From positions 2,051,331 to 2,115,330 of the forward strand of contig NZ_KI912577.1 of assembly GCF_000519085.1 (NCBI RefSeq): 64,000 bases of DNA, given 5' to 3'. This document shows positions 35,175-44,348 of this stretch, in pieces (the stretch's first letter is position 1; each line of letters begins with the position of its first letter). Both the position numbers and the translations under genes were made by a program. Under the pieces are notes generated by a model, which did not search any database, was not told the origin of the DNA, and saw only the letters and a list, made by a program, of their open reading frames with translations. Source of the stretch: Methylobacterium sp. 10. GTDB lineage: Bacteria; Pseudomonadota; Alphaproteobacteria; Rhizobiales; Beijerinckiaceae.

Positions 35175-36163
35175 AAACGGTTGCGCCGGGCCAAGGCCTC
35201 TTCCCAGGCTAGGGCCTGGGCCACGATCCCGTCGAGGTCGTCATGGCGCGGGCGCCATCCCAATTCGTCGCGGATCCGGTCCGCCTGCGCCACGATCTGC
35301 GCCGGGTCGCCGGGCCGGCGCGGCGCCAGCCTCACCTCGAAGTCGCGGCCCGAGATACGCTTGACCACCTCGATCACTTCGAGGACCGAATAGCCGCGAC
35401 CGTAGCCGCAATTGAGCGTCTTGCTGGCGCCGCCCGAGCGCAAATGCGCGATCGCCACGCAATGGGCATCGGCGAGGTCGGAAACCTGGATGTAGTCGCG
35501 CAGGCACGAGCCGTCGGGGGTGGGATAATCCGTGCCGAACACGTCGAGATGGGTGCGCCGGCCGAGTGCCGCCTGCGTGGCCACCTTGATGAGGTGGGTG
35601 GCGTCGCTTGCGGATTGGCCGCTGCGCCCGCGCGGATCGGCCCCGGCGACGTTGAAGTAGCGCAGGATGACGTAGCTGAAGCCGTGGGCCTTGGCCGCGT
35701 CGGCGATCATCCACTCGCTCATCAGTTTCGAGCGGCCGTAGGGGTTGATCGGCGCGGCGACGAGATCCTCGGGGACCGGGACGATGTCGGGCTCGCCGTA
35801 GATGGCGGCGGTGGAGGAGAAGATGACGTGCTTCACCCCTCCGGCGACGGCGGCCTCGATGAGCGCCCTGGTCTTGACCGTGTTCGCGAGATAGTAGCCG
35901 AGCGGGTCCGAGACGGATTCCGGCACCACGATCTTGGCGGCGAAATGCGCCAGTACGTCGACCTCGTGCTCGGCGATCACCCGCTTCACCAGGGCCTGAT
36001 CCGCCACGTCGCCCACGACCAGGGTAACCTCGGGGGGAAGCACCCAGTCGAAACCGGTGGACAGATCATCGATGACGACGACGTCTTCGTGGCCGGCATC
36101 CAGCAGTGCCAGCACCATGTGGCTGCCAATATATCCTGCGCCGCCCGTCACCAGAATCGTCAT
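35171..36163 (-). CDS. galE: UDP-glucose 4-epimerase
   Basis: Interconverts UDP-glucose and UDP-galactose for surface polysaccharides. The 330-residue SDR-type enzyme starts MTILVTGGAGYIGSHM (NAD-binding GxxGxxG), has the catalytic Ser-Ser-Thr region (IFSSTAAIYG) and YxxxK (YGRSKLMSEW). ATG 36163 is chosen because the MTILVTGG start fits all homologues; the longer frame to 36280 does not. The gene is divergent from galU, and both act on UDP-glucose. Confidence 0.95.
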   Translation of the reverse strand: MTILVTGGAGYIGSHMVLALLDAGHEDVVVIDDLSTGFDWVLPPEVTLVVGDVADQALVKRVIAEHEVDVLAHFAAKIVVPESVSDPLGYYLANTVKTRALIEAAVAGGVKHVIFSSTAAIYGEPDIVPVPEDLVAAPINPYGRSKLMSEWMIADAAKAHGFSYVILRYFNVAGADPRGRSGQSASDATHLIKVATQAALGRRTHLDVFGTDYPTPDGSCLRDYIQVSDLADAHCVAIAHLRSGGASKTLNCGYGRGYSVLEVIEVVKRISGRDFEVRLAPRRPGDPAQIVAQADRIRDELGWRPRHDDLDGIVAQALAWEEALARRNRL

Positions 36164-36351
36164 GGCCCCACTTCCATCCCCGCGAACTTGGCGGAAGATA
36201 TACCTCAAACGCACCGCGTGATCATATGGCGAGTTGTGCTGAGTTGGGCGTGGAAATGGTTTTGTTCTTGCTCGCGCCATCGCGACAACGTGCTATCGTC
36301 CTTCGCCTCCGGGTTGTTCCCACCGCATTTTAAGAGACCGGGTCCCGCTTG

Positions 36352-37218
36352 ATGAAACCGATTCGTAAAGCCGTCCTGCCTGTCGCAGGGTTGGGTACCC
36401 GCTTCCTGCCCGCCACCAAGGCCGTCCCAAAGGAAATGCTCACCGTGGTCGACCGGCCCGTCGTCCAGCATGTGGTGGACGAGGCGCGCGAGGCCGGGAT
36501 CGAGCATTTCATCTTCGTGACCGGCCGCGGCAAGGCCGTGATCGAGGATCACTTCGACATCGCCTTCGAACTCGACCGGATGCTGCAGGAGCGCGGCAAG
36601 GACGCGATTTACGAGGAGCTGAAGCGTGATCTCCCGGCCGCCGGGCAGACGAGCTTCACCCGCCAGCAGGCTCCTCTCGGTCTCGGCCATGCGGTGTGGT
36701 GCGCCCGCGAGATCGTCGGCGACGAGCCCTTCGCGGTGCTGCTCCCGGATATGCTGAGCAAGGGCTGCATGCAGCAGATGCTCTCGGCCTACGAGCGCCA
36801 TGGCGGCAACGTCATCGCCGTGGAAGAGGTGAAACCGGAAGAGACGCACCAGTACGGCATCGTCGGCGTCGGCGAGACCTATGGGCAGACCTTCGAGATC
36901 AACGGCATGATCGAGAAGCCCAAACAGGGCACCGCGCCGTCGAACTTCATCATCTCCGGGCGCTACATCCTCCAGCCGGAGATCTTCTCGATCCTCGAGC
37001 ATGGCGAGAAGGGTGCCGGCGGCGAAATCCAGCTCACCGACGCAATGATCCGCCTGGCCGAGAAGCAATCCTTCTTCGGCATGCGCTACGAGGGCCGGAC
37101 CTACGATACCGGCTCGAAGCTCGGCTTCCTCACCGCGAACATCGCCTACGCGCTCGAGCGCAAGGATCTGGCCGAGCCGCTGAAGGCCGAAATCGCCCGT
37201 CTGCTCAACGAACTGTGA
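36352..37218 (+). CDS. galU: UTP-glucose-1-phosphate uridylyltransferase
   Basis: Makes UDP-glucose from UTP and glucose-1-phosphate. The 288-residue protein has the nucleotide-binding signature [21 protein letters not shown], the uridine loop [13 protein letters not shown], and DMLSKGCM and EKPKQG blocks of the GalU family. ATG 36352 is preferred to the TTG just before it. It shares a 188-base divergent region with galE. A strong terminator lies about 190 bases after its stop. Confidence 0.96.
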   Translation: MKPIRKAVLPVAGLGTRFLPATKAVPKEMLTVVDRPVVQHVVDEAREAGIEHFIFVTGRGKAVIEDHFDIAFELDRMLQERGKDAIYEELKRDLPAAGQTSFTRQQAPLGLGHAVWCAREIVGDEPFAVLLPDMLSKGCMQQMLSAYERHGGNVIAVEEVKPEETHQYGIVGVGETYGQTFEINGMIEKPKQGTAPSNFIISGRYILQPEIFSILEHGEKGAGGEIQLTDAMIRLAEKQSFFGMRYEGRTYDTGSKLGFLTANIAYALERKDLAEPLKAEIARLLNEL

Positions 37219-37526
37219 GCCAAAACGGCGGAGACCTCAAAGCTGCGCCGTATGGTGCATCAGACGCGGGCGGGGCATGCGCAGCGCGCGGCCTTTCGGC
37301 GGCGAAACACTCTTGCGTTTTGTGCGGCGCACTTTACTTTGTGCATTGCGAGATCGCGATGGCGTCGCGGTCCCGTAGCCCTTCTTGGGCGTTTCCTCCC
37401 TAGACTTCGGGCCGCTCTTCGGAGCGGCCTTTTTTCTTGGGCGATCCGTTTTTCGGTAGGGACGGCTTCGGCGCAGCGATTGAGACGCGCTCGGACCCTG
37501 GATGTGCCTAGTCTGTAAGCGCTAGC
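37219..37526. other. Post-galU region, possible small RNA or long 3' UTR
   Basis: About 310 bases with no convincing protein gene, containing the intrinsic terminator at 37410-37435. The 190 bases between the galU stop and the terminator contain GC-rich, self-complementary patches. This could be a long 3' UTR or a small RNA with its own promoter; the sequence does not decide. Confidence 0.4.
37410..37435 (+). terminator. Strong intrinsic terminator
   Basis: A perfect 8-bp stem (GGCCGCTC / GAGCGGCC) with a TTCG tetraloop is followed by TTTTTT on the plus strand. Confidence 0.95.
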
Positions 37527-38435
37527 CTATTCCGCCGCCATCCTGCGCGGCGCGAGGCTGTCCATCTCCTCCGCGACCGCCTTCACCACCTCGCGCAGCA
37601 TCCAGACCAGATCGGCGAAGCCCTGCGTGACCGCGAGGGTGGTCTCGTTCATGTAGAGACCGCGATTGATTTCGATCTGGAGCGCGTGACGGCCGATATT
37701 CGGCTCGCCGTAATGTTCGGTGATGAAGCCGCCCGCATAAGGCTTGTTGCGCAGGGTGCGGAAGCCGCGCGCGCGCAAGTGATGTTCGAACGCCGCGATC
37801 AGGGCCGGCGTGCAGCTCGTTCCGAACCTGTCGCCCAGGACGAAATCGGCCTTGCTATCCTCCTCGCGCAGCAGGCTCGATGACGGCATCGAGTGGCAAT
37901 CGATCAGGATGGCGTGGCCGAAGACGCGTGCCGTGCGCTGGACGAGACCGCGCAGGGTGCGATGGTACGGCTTGTAGAGATCCTCGATCCGCGCGACCGC
38001 CTCCTCGACGGGAAACCGGCCGCGGTAGATCTCCTGACCGTCTGCCACCACCCTCGGCACCGTGCCGAGGCCTCCGGCCACCCGCATGGACCGGGTGTTG
38101 GCGAAGGGCGGAAGGCGCCCGTCGAACATGCGCGGGTCGAGCTCGTAGGGCTCGCGGTTCACGTCGAGATAGGCCCGCGGGAAGTTTGCGCGCATGAGCG
38201 GCGCGCCGAGATCCACCACCGGTGCGAACAGCCGGTCGACATAGGCGTCTTCTGAACGACGAAGCGCCAGCGGGTCGAGGCGCGACGCCGCCAGGAAGGT
38301 CTTCGGGTAGACCGCCCCGGAATGAGGCGTGTTGAACACGAACGGAAGCGTATGCTCCCCCGGCTCGTCGATGGCGAAGGGTGGCGCGAAATCTCCTGGA
38401 TTCGCTGCATCCCGGCGAGGGTTCGGCTCGGTCAT
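37527..38435 (-). CDS. N-formylglutamate amidohydrolase family protein
   Basis: A 302-residue zinc hydrolase of the FGase family (N-formyl-L-glutamate to formate and glutamate). The family blocks are VFNTPHSGAVYP, the RSEDAYVDRLF helix, MRANFPRAYLDVNREP, and DCHSMPSSS carrying a metal-binding Asp/His. No histidine-utilisation genes are nearby, so the true substrate may differ from that of HutG. It is divergent from cpdR, an arrangement I recall from rhizobia. Confidence 0.9.
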   Translation of the reverse strand: MTEPNPRRDAANPGDFAPPFAIDEPGEHTLPFVFNTPHSGAVYPKTFLAASRLDPLALRRSEDAYVDRLFAPVVDLGAPLMRANFPRAYLDVNREPYELDPRMFDGRLPPFANTRSMRVAGGLGTVPRVVADGQEIYRGRFPVEEAVARIEDLYKPYHRTLRGLVQRTARVFGHAILIDCHSMPSSSLLREEDSKADFVLGDRFGTSCTPALIAAFEHHLRARGFRTLRNKPYAGGFITEHYGEPNIGRHALQIEINRGLYMNETTLAVTQGFADLVWMLREVVKAVAEEMDSLAPRRMAAE

Positions 38436-38643
38436 CGCGGCGAGGGCGCCCAGGGGCTGACGGGGAAACGCATGGCCACACTTTGCGGCGCGCGACGGGG
38501 CGTGTCCACTGTGACACGACCCGTCGTGAAGCGAAGGGTGTGCCCCCGTGCACGCGGCCCGGCCACAGATCTCAACACCTTGTTTACCAAGTCTGCGCTT
38601 TATGAAAAGAACTCAGCGACTCATGGGTGCGGGACACCGACAG

Positions 38644-39000
38644 ATGAAGATCCTCCTGGCCGAAGACGACAACGACATGCGCCGCTTTCTGGCCAAGGCG
38701 TTGCAGAATGCCGGCTATGACGTGCTGTCGTTCGACAACGGCCTGTCGGCCTATAACCGCCTGCGCGAGGAGCCCTTCGAACTGCTCCTCACCGATATCG
38801 TGATGCCGGAGATGGATGGGATCGAGCTGGCGCGCCGCGCCACCGAACTCGATCCCGACATCAAGGTGATGTTCATCACGGGTTTCGCGGCGGTGGCCCT
38901 CAATCCCGATTCGAAGGCGCCCAAGGACGCGAAGGTGCTGTCCAAGCCTTTCCACCTGCGTGATCTCGTCAACGAGGTCGAGAAGCTGCTGGCCGCCTGA
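38644..39000 (+). CDS. cpdR: CpdR response regulator (cell-cycle proteolysis control)
   Basis: CpdR is a single-domain response regulator; when unphosphorylated it directs ClpXP to cell-cycle targets in alphaproteobacteria. The protein has 118 residues, receiver domain only, with acidic pocket Glu7/Asp8/Asp9, phospho-acceptor Asp51 (LLLTDIVMPEMDG) and Lys near 101 (LSKPFHLRDLVNEV). The GFAAVALNPDSKAPKDAKV stretch is characteristic of CpdR rather than other receivers. ATG 38644 starts MKILLAEDD as in homologues; upstream in-frame ATGs at 38602 and 38623 lack better signals. Confidence 0.93.
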   Translation: MKILLAEDDNDMRRFLAKALQNAGYDVLSFDNGLSAYNRLREEPFELLLTDIVMPEMDGIELARRATELDPDIKVMFITGFAAVALNPDSKAPKDAKVLSKPFHLRDLVNEVEKLLAA

Positions 39001-39099
39001 AACGAGTTCCGCTTCTCGGCAGGATAACGCCTTCACGGTAGGAAGGTGACCGCCGTTCCCCTATATGCTGAGGGGAGCGAAGCGGGACGTCAGCAAACC

Positions 39100-39372
39100 A
39101 TGCCTCCGGTGACCATCTACACGACAGCCTGGTGCCCTTACTGCACCGCCGCCAAGACCTTGCTGCGGGAGAAGGGCGTTTCCTTTACCGAGATCGACGT
39201 CGAAAAGACGCCGGGCTCACGCCTCGCCATGACCCAGCGTGCCGGCGGCCGGACCAGCGTACCGCAGATCTTCATCGGCGAGACGCATGTGGGCGGCTGC
39301 GACGACCTCTACGCCCTCGACCGGTCGGGCAAGCTCGATCCGCTCCTGGCGACGCCGGCGGTGCCATCATGA
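39100..39372 (+). CDS. grxC: Glutaredoxin 3 (GrxC)
   Basis: A 90-residue dithiol glutaredoxin with the active site Cys12-Pro-Tyr-Cys15 (TTAWCPYCTAAK), the cis-Pro glutathione loop TSVPQIFIGETHVGGCDDL, and typical length. It reduces disulfides and glutathionylated proteins with glutathione. The stop overlaps the next gene's ATG (ATGA), so it is coupled to the nitrilase-family gene. Confidence 0.96.
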   Translation: MPPVTIYTTAWCPYCTAAKTLLREKGVSFTEIDVEKTPGSRLAMTQRAGGRTSVPQIFIGETHVGGCDDLYALDRSGKLDPLLATPAVPS

Positions 39373-40244
39373 GCGACGCTACGCCGACACCCCAGGCGAA
39401 TGCCGAGCCCCGCTTCGTCGCGGCCTGCGTCCAGATGCGGTCCGGGCGTGATCCCCTCGCCAACCGCGATGCCGCCGTCGCCCTCGTTCGGGAGGCGGCG
39501 TCCCAGGGGGCACACTACGTACAGACACCGGAGATGACGTCCCTGGTGGAGCGTGACAAAGCCAGCCTGTTCGCCAATGTGCGCGGGCAGGACGAGGATG
39601 TGACCCTGGCGGCCCTGCGCGATGTCGCGCGGGAGCGCGGCATCGTCGTCCATATCGGCTCCCTGGCCGTCCGGAACGGCGACAAGATCGCCAACCGCGC
39701 CTTCCTCATCGATGCGGACGGCGCGGTCACCGCGTCTTACGACAAGCTCCACCTCTATGACGTGGACCTTCCCAACGGCGAGCGCTGGCGGGAATCCAAC
39801 ACCTATACCGGCGGTGCCTGCGCGGTCGTCGCCGAGACGCCCTGGGCCCCCCTCGGGATCGCGATCTGCTACGATCTGCGTTTCCCGGCCCTGTACCGGG
39901 CTCTCGCGGAAGCCGGGGCGACGATCCTCAGCGCGCCGGCCTGTTTCACCAAGCAGACCGGCGAAGCACATTGGCATGTCCTCCACCGCGCCCGCGCCAT
40001 CGAGACCGGATCGTTCATGATCTCGGCCGCCCAAGGCGGTCGCCATGAGGATGGACGCGAGACCTACGGTCACTCGATCATCGTCGATCCCTGGGGCAAG
40101 GTGCTGGCGGATGCCGGCGGGGCGGAGCCCGGCGTGATCCTGGCCGAGATCGACCTCGCCCGCGTCACCGAGGCGCGGGGGCGTATTCCCGCCCTCAAAC
40201 ACGCGCGCCCCTTCACGGTGGAACGGGTCGGGCGGACGGGATGA
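39369..40244 (+). CDS. Carbon-nitrogen hydrolase (nitrilase superfamily, Nit/omega-amidase-like)
   Basis: A 291-residue amidase of the nitrilase superfamily with the catalytic triad Glu55 (QTPEMTS), Lys126 (YDKLHLYDVDLP) and Cys167 (GIAICYDLRFP). The sequence around the triad resembles Nit1/Nit2 enzymes, which hydrolyse deaminated glutathione or omega-amides; that would fit its glutaredoxin neighbour. It overlaps grxC by four bases and is followed by a DUF1178 gene, a gene order common in Hyphomicrobiales. Confidence 0.9.
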   Translation: MSDATPTPQANAEPRFVAACVQMRSGRDPLANRDAAVALVREAASQGAHYVQTPEMTSLVERDKASLFANVRGQDEDVTLAALRDVARERGIVVHIGSLAVRNGDKIANRAFLIDADGAVTASYDKLHLYDVDLPNGERWRESNTYTGGACAVVAETPWAPLGIAICYDLRFPALYRALAEAGATILSAPACFTKQTGEAHWHVLHRARAIETGSFMISAAQGGRHEDGRETYGHSIIVDPWGKVLADAGGAEPGVILAEIDLARVTEARGRIPALKHARPFTVERVGRTG

Positions 40245-40269
40245 GCATGAGACTGGTCCGGTCCCGCCG

Positions 40270-40755
40270 ATGATCCGCTACACGCTCGTCTGCGAGAACG
40301 GACACGATTTCGAAGGATGGTTTCGTTCCAGCGATTCCTATGACGCTCAGGCCGCGGACGGCCTCGTGGCCTGTCTGGCCTGTGGCTCCATCAAGGTCGC
40401 AAAGGCCATGATGGCGCCGGCGCTCGCGAAGACCGTCGCATGGGTGCCGGACAAGAGCCGCTCGATCGCCGAAGCGTCTGCGGGTGAGCCCGTTGCCGTA
40501 CCTTCGGCGGACGTGCCGGTGATGGCCGAGCCGGAGCGACAGTTGCGTGCCCTGATGCGTGCCGTGCGCGAGCATGTGACCCGGACGGCCGACAATGTCG
40601 GCCCCCGCTTCCCGGAGGAAGCCCGCCGCATGCACTACGGCGAGGCCGAGTCCCGGCCGATCTACGGCGAAGCGAGCCCCTCCGAGGCACGCGCCCTCGT
40701 GGAGGAGGGGATCGAGGTCGCGCCGCTCCCCGCCCTGCCGGGCGACCTCAACTGA
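40270..40755 (+). CDS. DUF1178 family protein
   Basis: A 161-residue soluble protein. The N-terminus has a zinc-ribbon-like pair (YTLVCENGHDFEGWF and LACLACGSIKVAKAMM in part), then a linker rich in Ala and Val, and a conserved helix with FPEEARRMHYGEAESRPIYG, a DUF1178 signature. Function is unknown. It is 25 bases after the nitrilase-family gene in the same operon. Confidence 0.9.
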   Translation: MIRYTLVCENGHDFEGWFRSSDSYDAQAADGLVACLACGSIKVAKAMMAPALAKTVAWVPDKSRSIAEASAGEPVAVPSADVPVMAEPERQLRALMRAVREHVTRTADNVGPRFPEEARRMHYGEAESRPIYGEASPSEARALVEEGIEVAPLPALPGDLN

Positions 40756-40773
40756 GAGATCGCCGTATTCCCC

Positions 40774-41265
40774 TCACCGCTTGAGGGCGGCCGTACCGGC
40801 GATGGAGGCCAGGACGAAGGCGATGGCCGCATTCCAGCCGGCCAGCGAGATGCCGAGGAAGCGCCAGGCGGCGGTGGAGCAATCGACGACCCGCGTCGCC
40901 TTCAGGGTATCGAGGAAGTCGCCGACGTCGCTGGGATTGGCGCCGCTGCCGCCGCCGCAATCCGAGGGACCGGCCCAGAACGCCCATTCGGCGCCTGCGT
41001 GATAGACGCTGAGGCCGGCTCCATAGAGCAGCCCGAGGGCGGCGACCCCGAGGATCAGCCGCGTCACGCGCTCGGGCGTGAACAGGGCCAGCAGGGCCAG
41101 CGGCATCGCCGCGTAATAGGGCAGGCGCTCCGTCAGGCAGAGCTTGCACGGCACGTAGCCGAGGACCCACTGGAAATAGAAAGCGCCCGCGATCGCCAGT
41201 GTGGAGCCGATCAGGACCGCCAGCGCGGCCCGGCGAAGACGGAGAAGGGTGGAGTAATCGATCAC
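40774..41265 (-). CDS. DsbB-like disulfide bond formation membrane protein
   Basis: A 163-residue protein with four membrane helices and two cysteine pairs facing the periplasm: Cys40-Lys-Leu-Cys43 after the first helix (GYVPCKLCLTE) and Cys103/Cys129 in the second loop (PSDCGGG, VVDCS). This matches DsbB, which reoxidises DsbA using quinone, though no dsbA is nearby. The start is GTG 41265, overlapping the stop of the upstream VTT-domain gene (GTGA). Confidence 0.9.
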   Translation of the reverse strand: MIDYSTLLRLRRAALAVLIGSTLAIAGAFYFQWVLGYVPCKLCLTERLPYYAAMPLALLALFTPERVTRLILGVAALGLLYGAGLSVYHAGAEWAFWAGPSDCGGGSGANPSDVGDFLDTLKATRVVDCSTAAWRFLGISLAGWNAAIAFVLASIAGTAALKR

Positions 41266-41843
41266 AGCAGCACCTTGAACAGGACGAAGCCGAGGATGAT
41301 GACGGCCACCGTGATGGCCGCGACGACATTCAGATGCCGGTCGAGGACGGCGCGAATGGATACGCCGTAGCGCTTCAGAAGCCCAGCGAGCAGAAAGAAG
41401 CGCGCTCCGCGGGTGATGAGCGAGAGCAGGACGAACCAGAAGAGATCGTAATGGGCGAAGCCCGAAGTGATCGTCACCAGCTTGAACGGGATCGGCGTCA
41501 GCCCCTTCAGCAGGATCACCCAATGCCCGTACTGGGCGTAGGAGGCCTGGAAGCTCGCCGCCTTCTCGTTCAGGCCATAGAGTGAGAACAACCAGACCCC
41601 GAGGGAATCGTAGAGCAGGGCGCCGATCGCGTAGCCGAGCAGCCCGCCGGCCACCGACGACAGGGTGGTGATCGTCGCGTAGAGCCAGACCTTGTCGGGC
41701 CGGCTCACTGCCATCGGCACCAGCATCACGTCGGGCGGGACCGGAAAGAACGAACTCTCCGAGAACGCCACCGCACCGAGCGCGTAGGGGGCGGACGGCT
41801 TGCCCGCGAGCGCGAGTATCCACTCGTAAAGGCGGCGGATCAT
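41262..41843 (-). CDS. VTT/DedA-like (YqaA family) membrane protein
   Basis: A 193-residue membrane protein with the SNARE-associated/VTT domain: SESSFFPVPPDVMLVPMAV, the GYAIGALLYD re-entrant loop and LLKGLTPIPFKLVTITSG. Such proteins are linked to lipid scrambling and membrane homeostasis; the particular role here is unknown. It is translationally coupled to the DsbB-like gene, suggesting a shared function at the membrane. Confidence 0.9.
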   Translation of the reverse strand: MIRRLYEWILALAGKPSAPYALGAVAFSESSFFPVPPDVMLVPMAVSRPDKVWLYATITTLSSVAGGLLGYAIGALLYDSLGVWLFSLYGLNEKAASFQASYAQYGHWVILLKGLTPIPFKLVTITSGFAHYDLFWFVLLSLITRGARFFLLAGLLKRYGVSIRAVLDRHLNVVAAITVAVIILGFVLFKVLL

Positions 41844-41896
41844 GAAGGGCTTCTATCCGATAGGGGAGGGCGCGAGGCCCTTTGAGCACAACCCGG

Positions 41897-41927
41897 CCGG
41901 ACTTGCGAGCCGGACTTGCGAGCCGGA
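41897..41927. repeat. 13-bp tandem repeat upstream of tRNA-Leu
   Basis: CCGGACTTGCGAG is repeated exactly twice (41897-41909, 41910-41922) and begins a third time (CCGGA, 41923-41927). It sits in the gap between the VTT-domain gene and the tRNA. Confidence 0.85.
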
Positions 41928-41999
41928 ACCGTCCCGGCACGGTCTCGCCGCAAAACCCCTCTGGTCGTCCGCGTGATCCTGTGCCATGAGGCGGATGTT

Positions 42000-42086
42000 G
42001 CGGGCGTGGTGGAACTGGTAGACGCGCCGGACTCAAAATCCGGTTCTGGTGACAGAGTGTCGGTTCGATTCCGACCGCCCGCACCA
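42000..42086 (+). tRNA. tRNA-Leu (anticodon CAA), CCA encoded
   Basis: The 87-base sequence folds as a class II tRNA. The acceptor arms are GCGGGCG and CGCCCGC, with ACCA at 42083-42086. The anticodon stem CCGGA/TCCGG encloses the loop CTCAAAA, giving anticodon CAA at 42034-42036 (reads UUG). A long variable arm and a GGTTCGATTCC T-arm are present. Confidence 0.97.
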
Positions 42087-42129
42087 ATCGTCCCGGCAAC
42101 TCAGGCTGTGAGCCAGCCCTGGGCGGTCC

Positions 42130-42828
42130 CTATCTCGATTGCAGGAAGCGGCGGATCCAGGCGCCGACGCGGGGAGCATCGCTCTCACCGCGCAGCGAGG
42201 CGACAGCTGCCGCCTGAAACGCCTCGTCGTGAGGCACCGTCGGCCGGTGCCCGGCGATCAGAGCCGTGGCGTAATCGCTCTCGAATTCCGGATGGACCTG
42301 GAACGAGATCGCCCCTCGTTCGGGGTAGGACAGGATGCCGTAGGGCGTGAAGGCATTGCCGCCGAGAACACGCGCGCCCGAAGGGGGAACGACGACCTGA
42401 TCCTGGTGGATCGCCGGAACCGACACACGGGTCGCCTCGTCCATCCATGCCGCTCGTTCGAACACATCATAGGCGTGGAGGCCGATGCCCCAGCCCCTGG
42501 CCGATTTCTCCACCGTGCCGCCGAACGCTGCCGCCATGATCTGATGGCCGAAGCAGAGGCCGACGAGCTTGGCGCGCCCATCGACCTCACGCAAGAAATT
42601 CTTGAGTGGCGCGATCCACGCCAGGTCGTCATAGACGCCCGCCGCCGACCCCGTCACGATGAACGCGTCGAAAGCCTCGGGAGAGGTCGGAAACCGCCCC
42701 TCCGCCACCGGAAAGGTCGTCACCTCGGCAGGGTTGCCGAGGAGTCTCTCCACCATGCGCCCGTAGGACGGGTAGGTCTCGGCCAGGCGAGCGGGCGGTG
42801 CCCCCGCTTCGATGATTCCAATCTTCAT
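42130..42828 (-). CDS. Class I glutamine amidotransferase-like protein (GMP-synthase-like)
   Basis: A 232-residue single-domain protein of the class I (triad) GATase family. The nucleophile is Cys92 (VGLCFGHQIMAAAFGG) and the other triad members are His179 and Glu181 (QVHPEFESD). The N-terminus MKIGIIEAGAPP and the FIVTGSAAGVYDD loop match stand-alone GuaA-like proteins annotated as type 1 glutamine amidotransferases, whose acceptor substrates are mostly unknown. ATG 42828 is chosen on homology; the longer frame is not protein-like. Confidence 0.9.
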   Translation of the reverse strand: MKIGIIEAGAPPARLAETYPSYGRMVERLLGNPAEVTTFPVAEGRFPTSPEAFDAFIVTGSAAGVYDDLAWIAPLKNFLREVDGRAKLVGLCFGHQIMAAAFGGTVEKSARGWGIGLHAYDVFERAAWMDEATRVSVPAIHQDQVVVPPSGARVLGGNAFTPYGILSYPERGAISFQVHPEFESDYATALIAGHRPTVPHDEAFQAAAVASLRGESDAPRVGAWIRRFLQSR

Positions 42829-42874
42829 CGCCGCCTTATGGCCAAGACTGCGGATCGATGCGAGCCCCAGCCCC

Positions 42875-44251
42875 TCAGATGGCCGGATCGAGCGTCGCGG
42901 CGGGAGTAGCCGCTGCGGGCTTCGCCAGGACATGCGAGGCGGAGACCGCGATCACCATGACGGCGAGGAAGATCGCGAAGATCATCGGATTGAAGATGAC
43001 CAGGGCGATGAAGCAGATGCCGGCCATGGCCAGGGCGAAGGCGGGTGCGACCGGAAAGAACGGCGCCCGGTAGGGACGGGCGAGGTCGGGCTCGCTGCGG
43101 CGCAGCTTGAACAGGGCCGCCATGCTCATGCCGTACATCACCAGCGCGCCGAACACCGCCATGGTGACGATGCTCGCGGTGAGGGACTGGCCCGCGATCT
43201 CGATGAGGTTGTCGCTGTAGATGGCCGCGATGCCCACGAGGCCGCCGGCGACGGTGGCCACGTGCGGGGTCTGGAAGCGCGGATGCACCCTGGCGAGGAA
43301 GCCGGGCAGGTAGCCGGCGCGGCCGAGGGCGAAGATCTGGCGCGAATAGCCCATGATGATGCCGTGGAACGACGCTACGAGGCCGAACAGGCCCAGCCAC
43401 ACCAGCATGTGCAGCCAGCCGCTCGACTCGCCCACCACCGTCTTCATCGCCTGGGGCAGCGGGTCGTTGAGGTTGCTCAGCGTCCGCCAGTCACCCGAAC
43501 CGCCGGCGAAGATCATCACGCCGAAGGCGAGGACGGTGAGCGTCAGTACGCCGGTGATGTAGGCGATGGGGATCGTGCGCTTGGGGTCCTTGGCCTCTTC
43601 CGCCGCCATGGCGACGCCCTCGATGGCGAGGAAGAACCAGATGGCGAAGGGAATGGCCGCGAACATGCCGCCGACCGCAGCGAGGCTGAATGTGGATTCG
43701 CCGGCCCAGCCATGGGCGGCGAAATTGGTGAAGCTGAAGGCAGGGGCGACGACGCCCATGAAGACCAGCAACTCGCCCACCGCCAGGATGGTCACGAACA
43801 GCTCGAACGTGGCGGCGATCTGCACGCCGACGATGTTGAGGGTCATGAAGATCAGGTAGGCACCGAGCGCCGCATGTTTCGGGTCGAGGCCCGGAAACTG
43901 GACGTTGAGATAGGCGCCGATGGCGAGCGCGATGGCGGGCGGCGCGAAGACGAACTCGATCAGCGTCGCATAGCCGGCGATGCAGCCGCCGATGGGGCCG
44001 AAGGCGCGTCGGCTGTAGGCGAAGGGGCCGCCGGCCTGCGGGATGGCCGTGGTGAGTTCGGTGAAACTGAAGATGAAGGCGACGTACATCGCGGCGATGA
44101 AGGTCGTCGTCACCAGGAAGCCGAGGGTCCCGGCGCTGGCCCAGCCGTAGCTCCAGCCGAAATATTCGCCCGAGATCACGAGGCCGACGGCGATACCCCA
44201 GAGATGGAACGCGTTCAGGCCCTTATGCAGGCCGGTGGATTCGCTTTGCAT
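42875..44251 (-). CDS. APC-family amino acid/ethanolamine permease
   Basis: A 458-residue inner-membrane transporter with about twelve helices. The N-terminal block FHLWGIAVGLVISGEYFGWSYGW is characteristic of the ethanolamine transporter (EAT) branch of the APC superfamily, and PQAGGPFAYSRRAFG is the conserved TM2-3 loop. Ethanolamine is the inferred substrate but no ethanolamine ammonia-lyase gene is in the window. A GGGAAG ribosome site precedes the ATG. It appears to be transcribed alone. Confidence 0.88.
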   Translation of the reverse strand: MQSESTGLHKGLNAFHLWGIAVGLVISGEYFGWSYGWASAGTLGFLVTTTFIAAMYVAFIFSFTELTTAIPQAGGPFAYSRRAFGPIGGCIAGYATLIEFVFAPPAIALAIGAYLNVQFPGLDPKHAALGAYLIFMTLNIVGVQIAATFELFVTILAVGELLVFMGVVAPAFSFTNFAAHGWAGESTFSLAAVGGMFAAIPFAIWFFLAIEGVAMAAEEAKDPKRTIPIAYITGVLTLTVLAFGVMIFAGGSGDWRTLSNLNDPLPQAMKTVVGESSGWLHMLVWLGLFGLVASFHGIIMGYSRQIFALGRAGYLPGFLARVHPRFQTPHVATVAGGLVGIAAIYSDNLIEIAGQSLTASIVTMAVFGALVMYGMSMAALFKLRRSEPDLARPYRAPFFPVAPAFALAMAGICFIALVIFNPMIFAIFLAVMVIAVSASHVLAKPAAATPAATLDPAI

Positions 44252-44348
44252 GGTGGCTTCCCGTCATCGGCGAAGGCTGCCGTCGGGAACCAGTTAAGCA
44301 AGAGTTTTGCCGTAAGAGAAATAGGCCCTGCGTAGCCTCTATTCGGCC

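Noticed and set aside
41916..42350. Open frame running through tRNA-Leu
   Set aside because: The tRNA structure is complete and the frame has no protein-like features.
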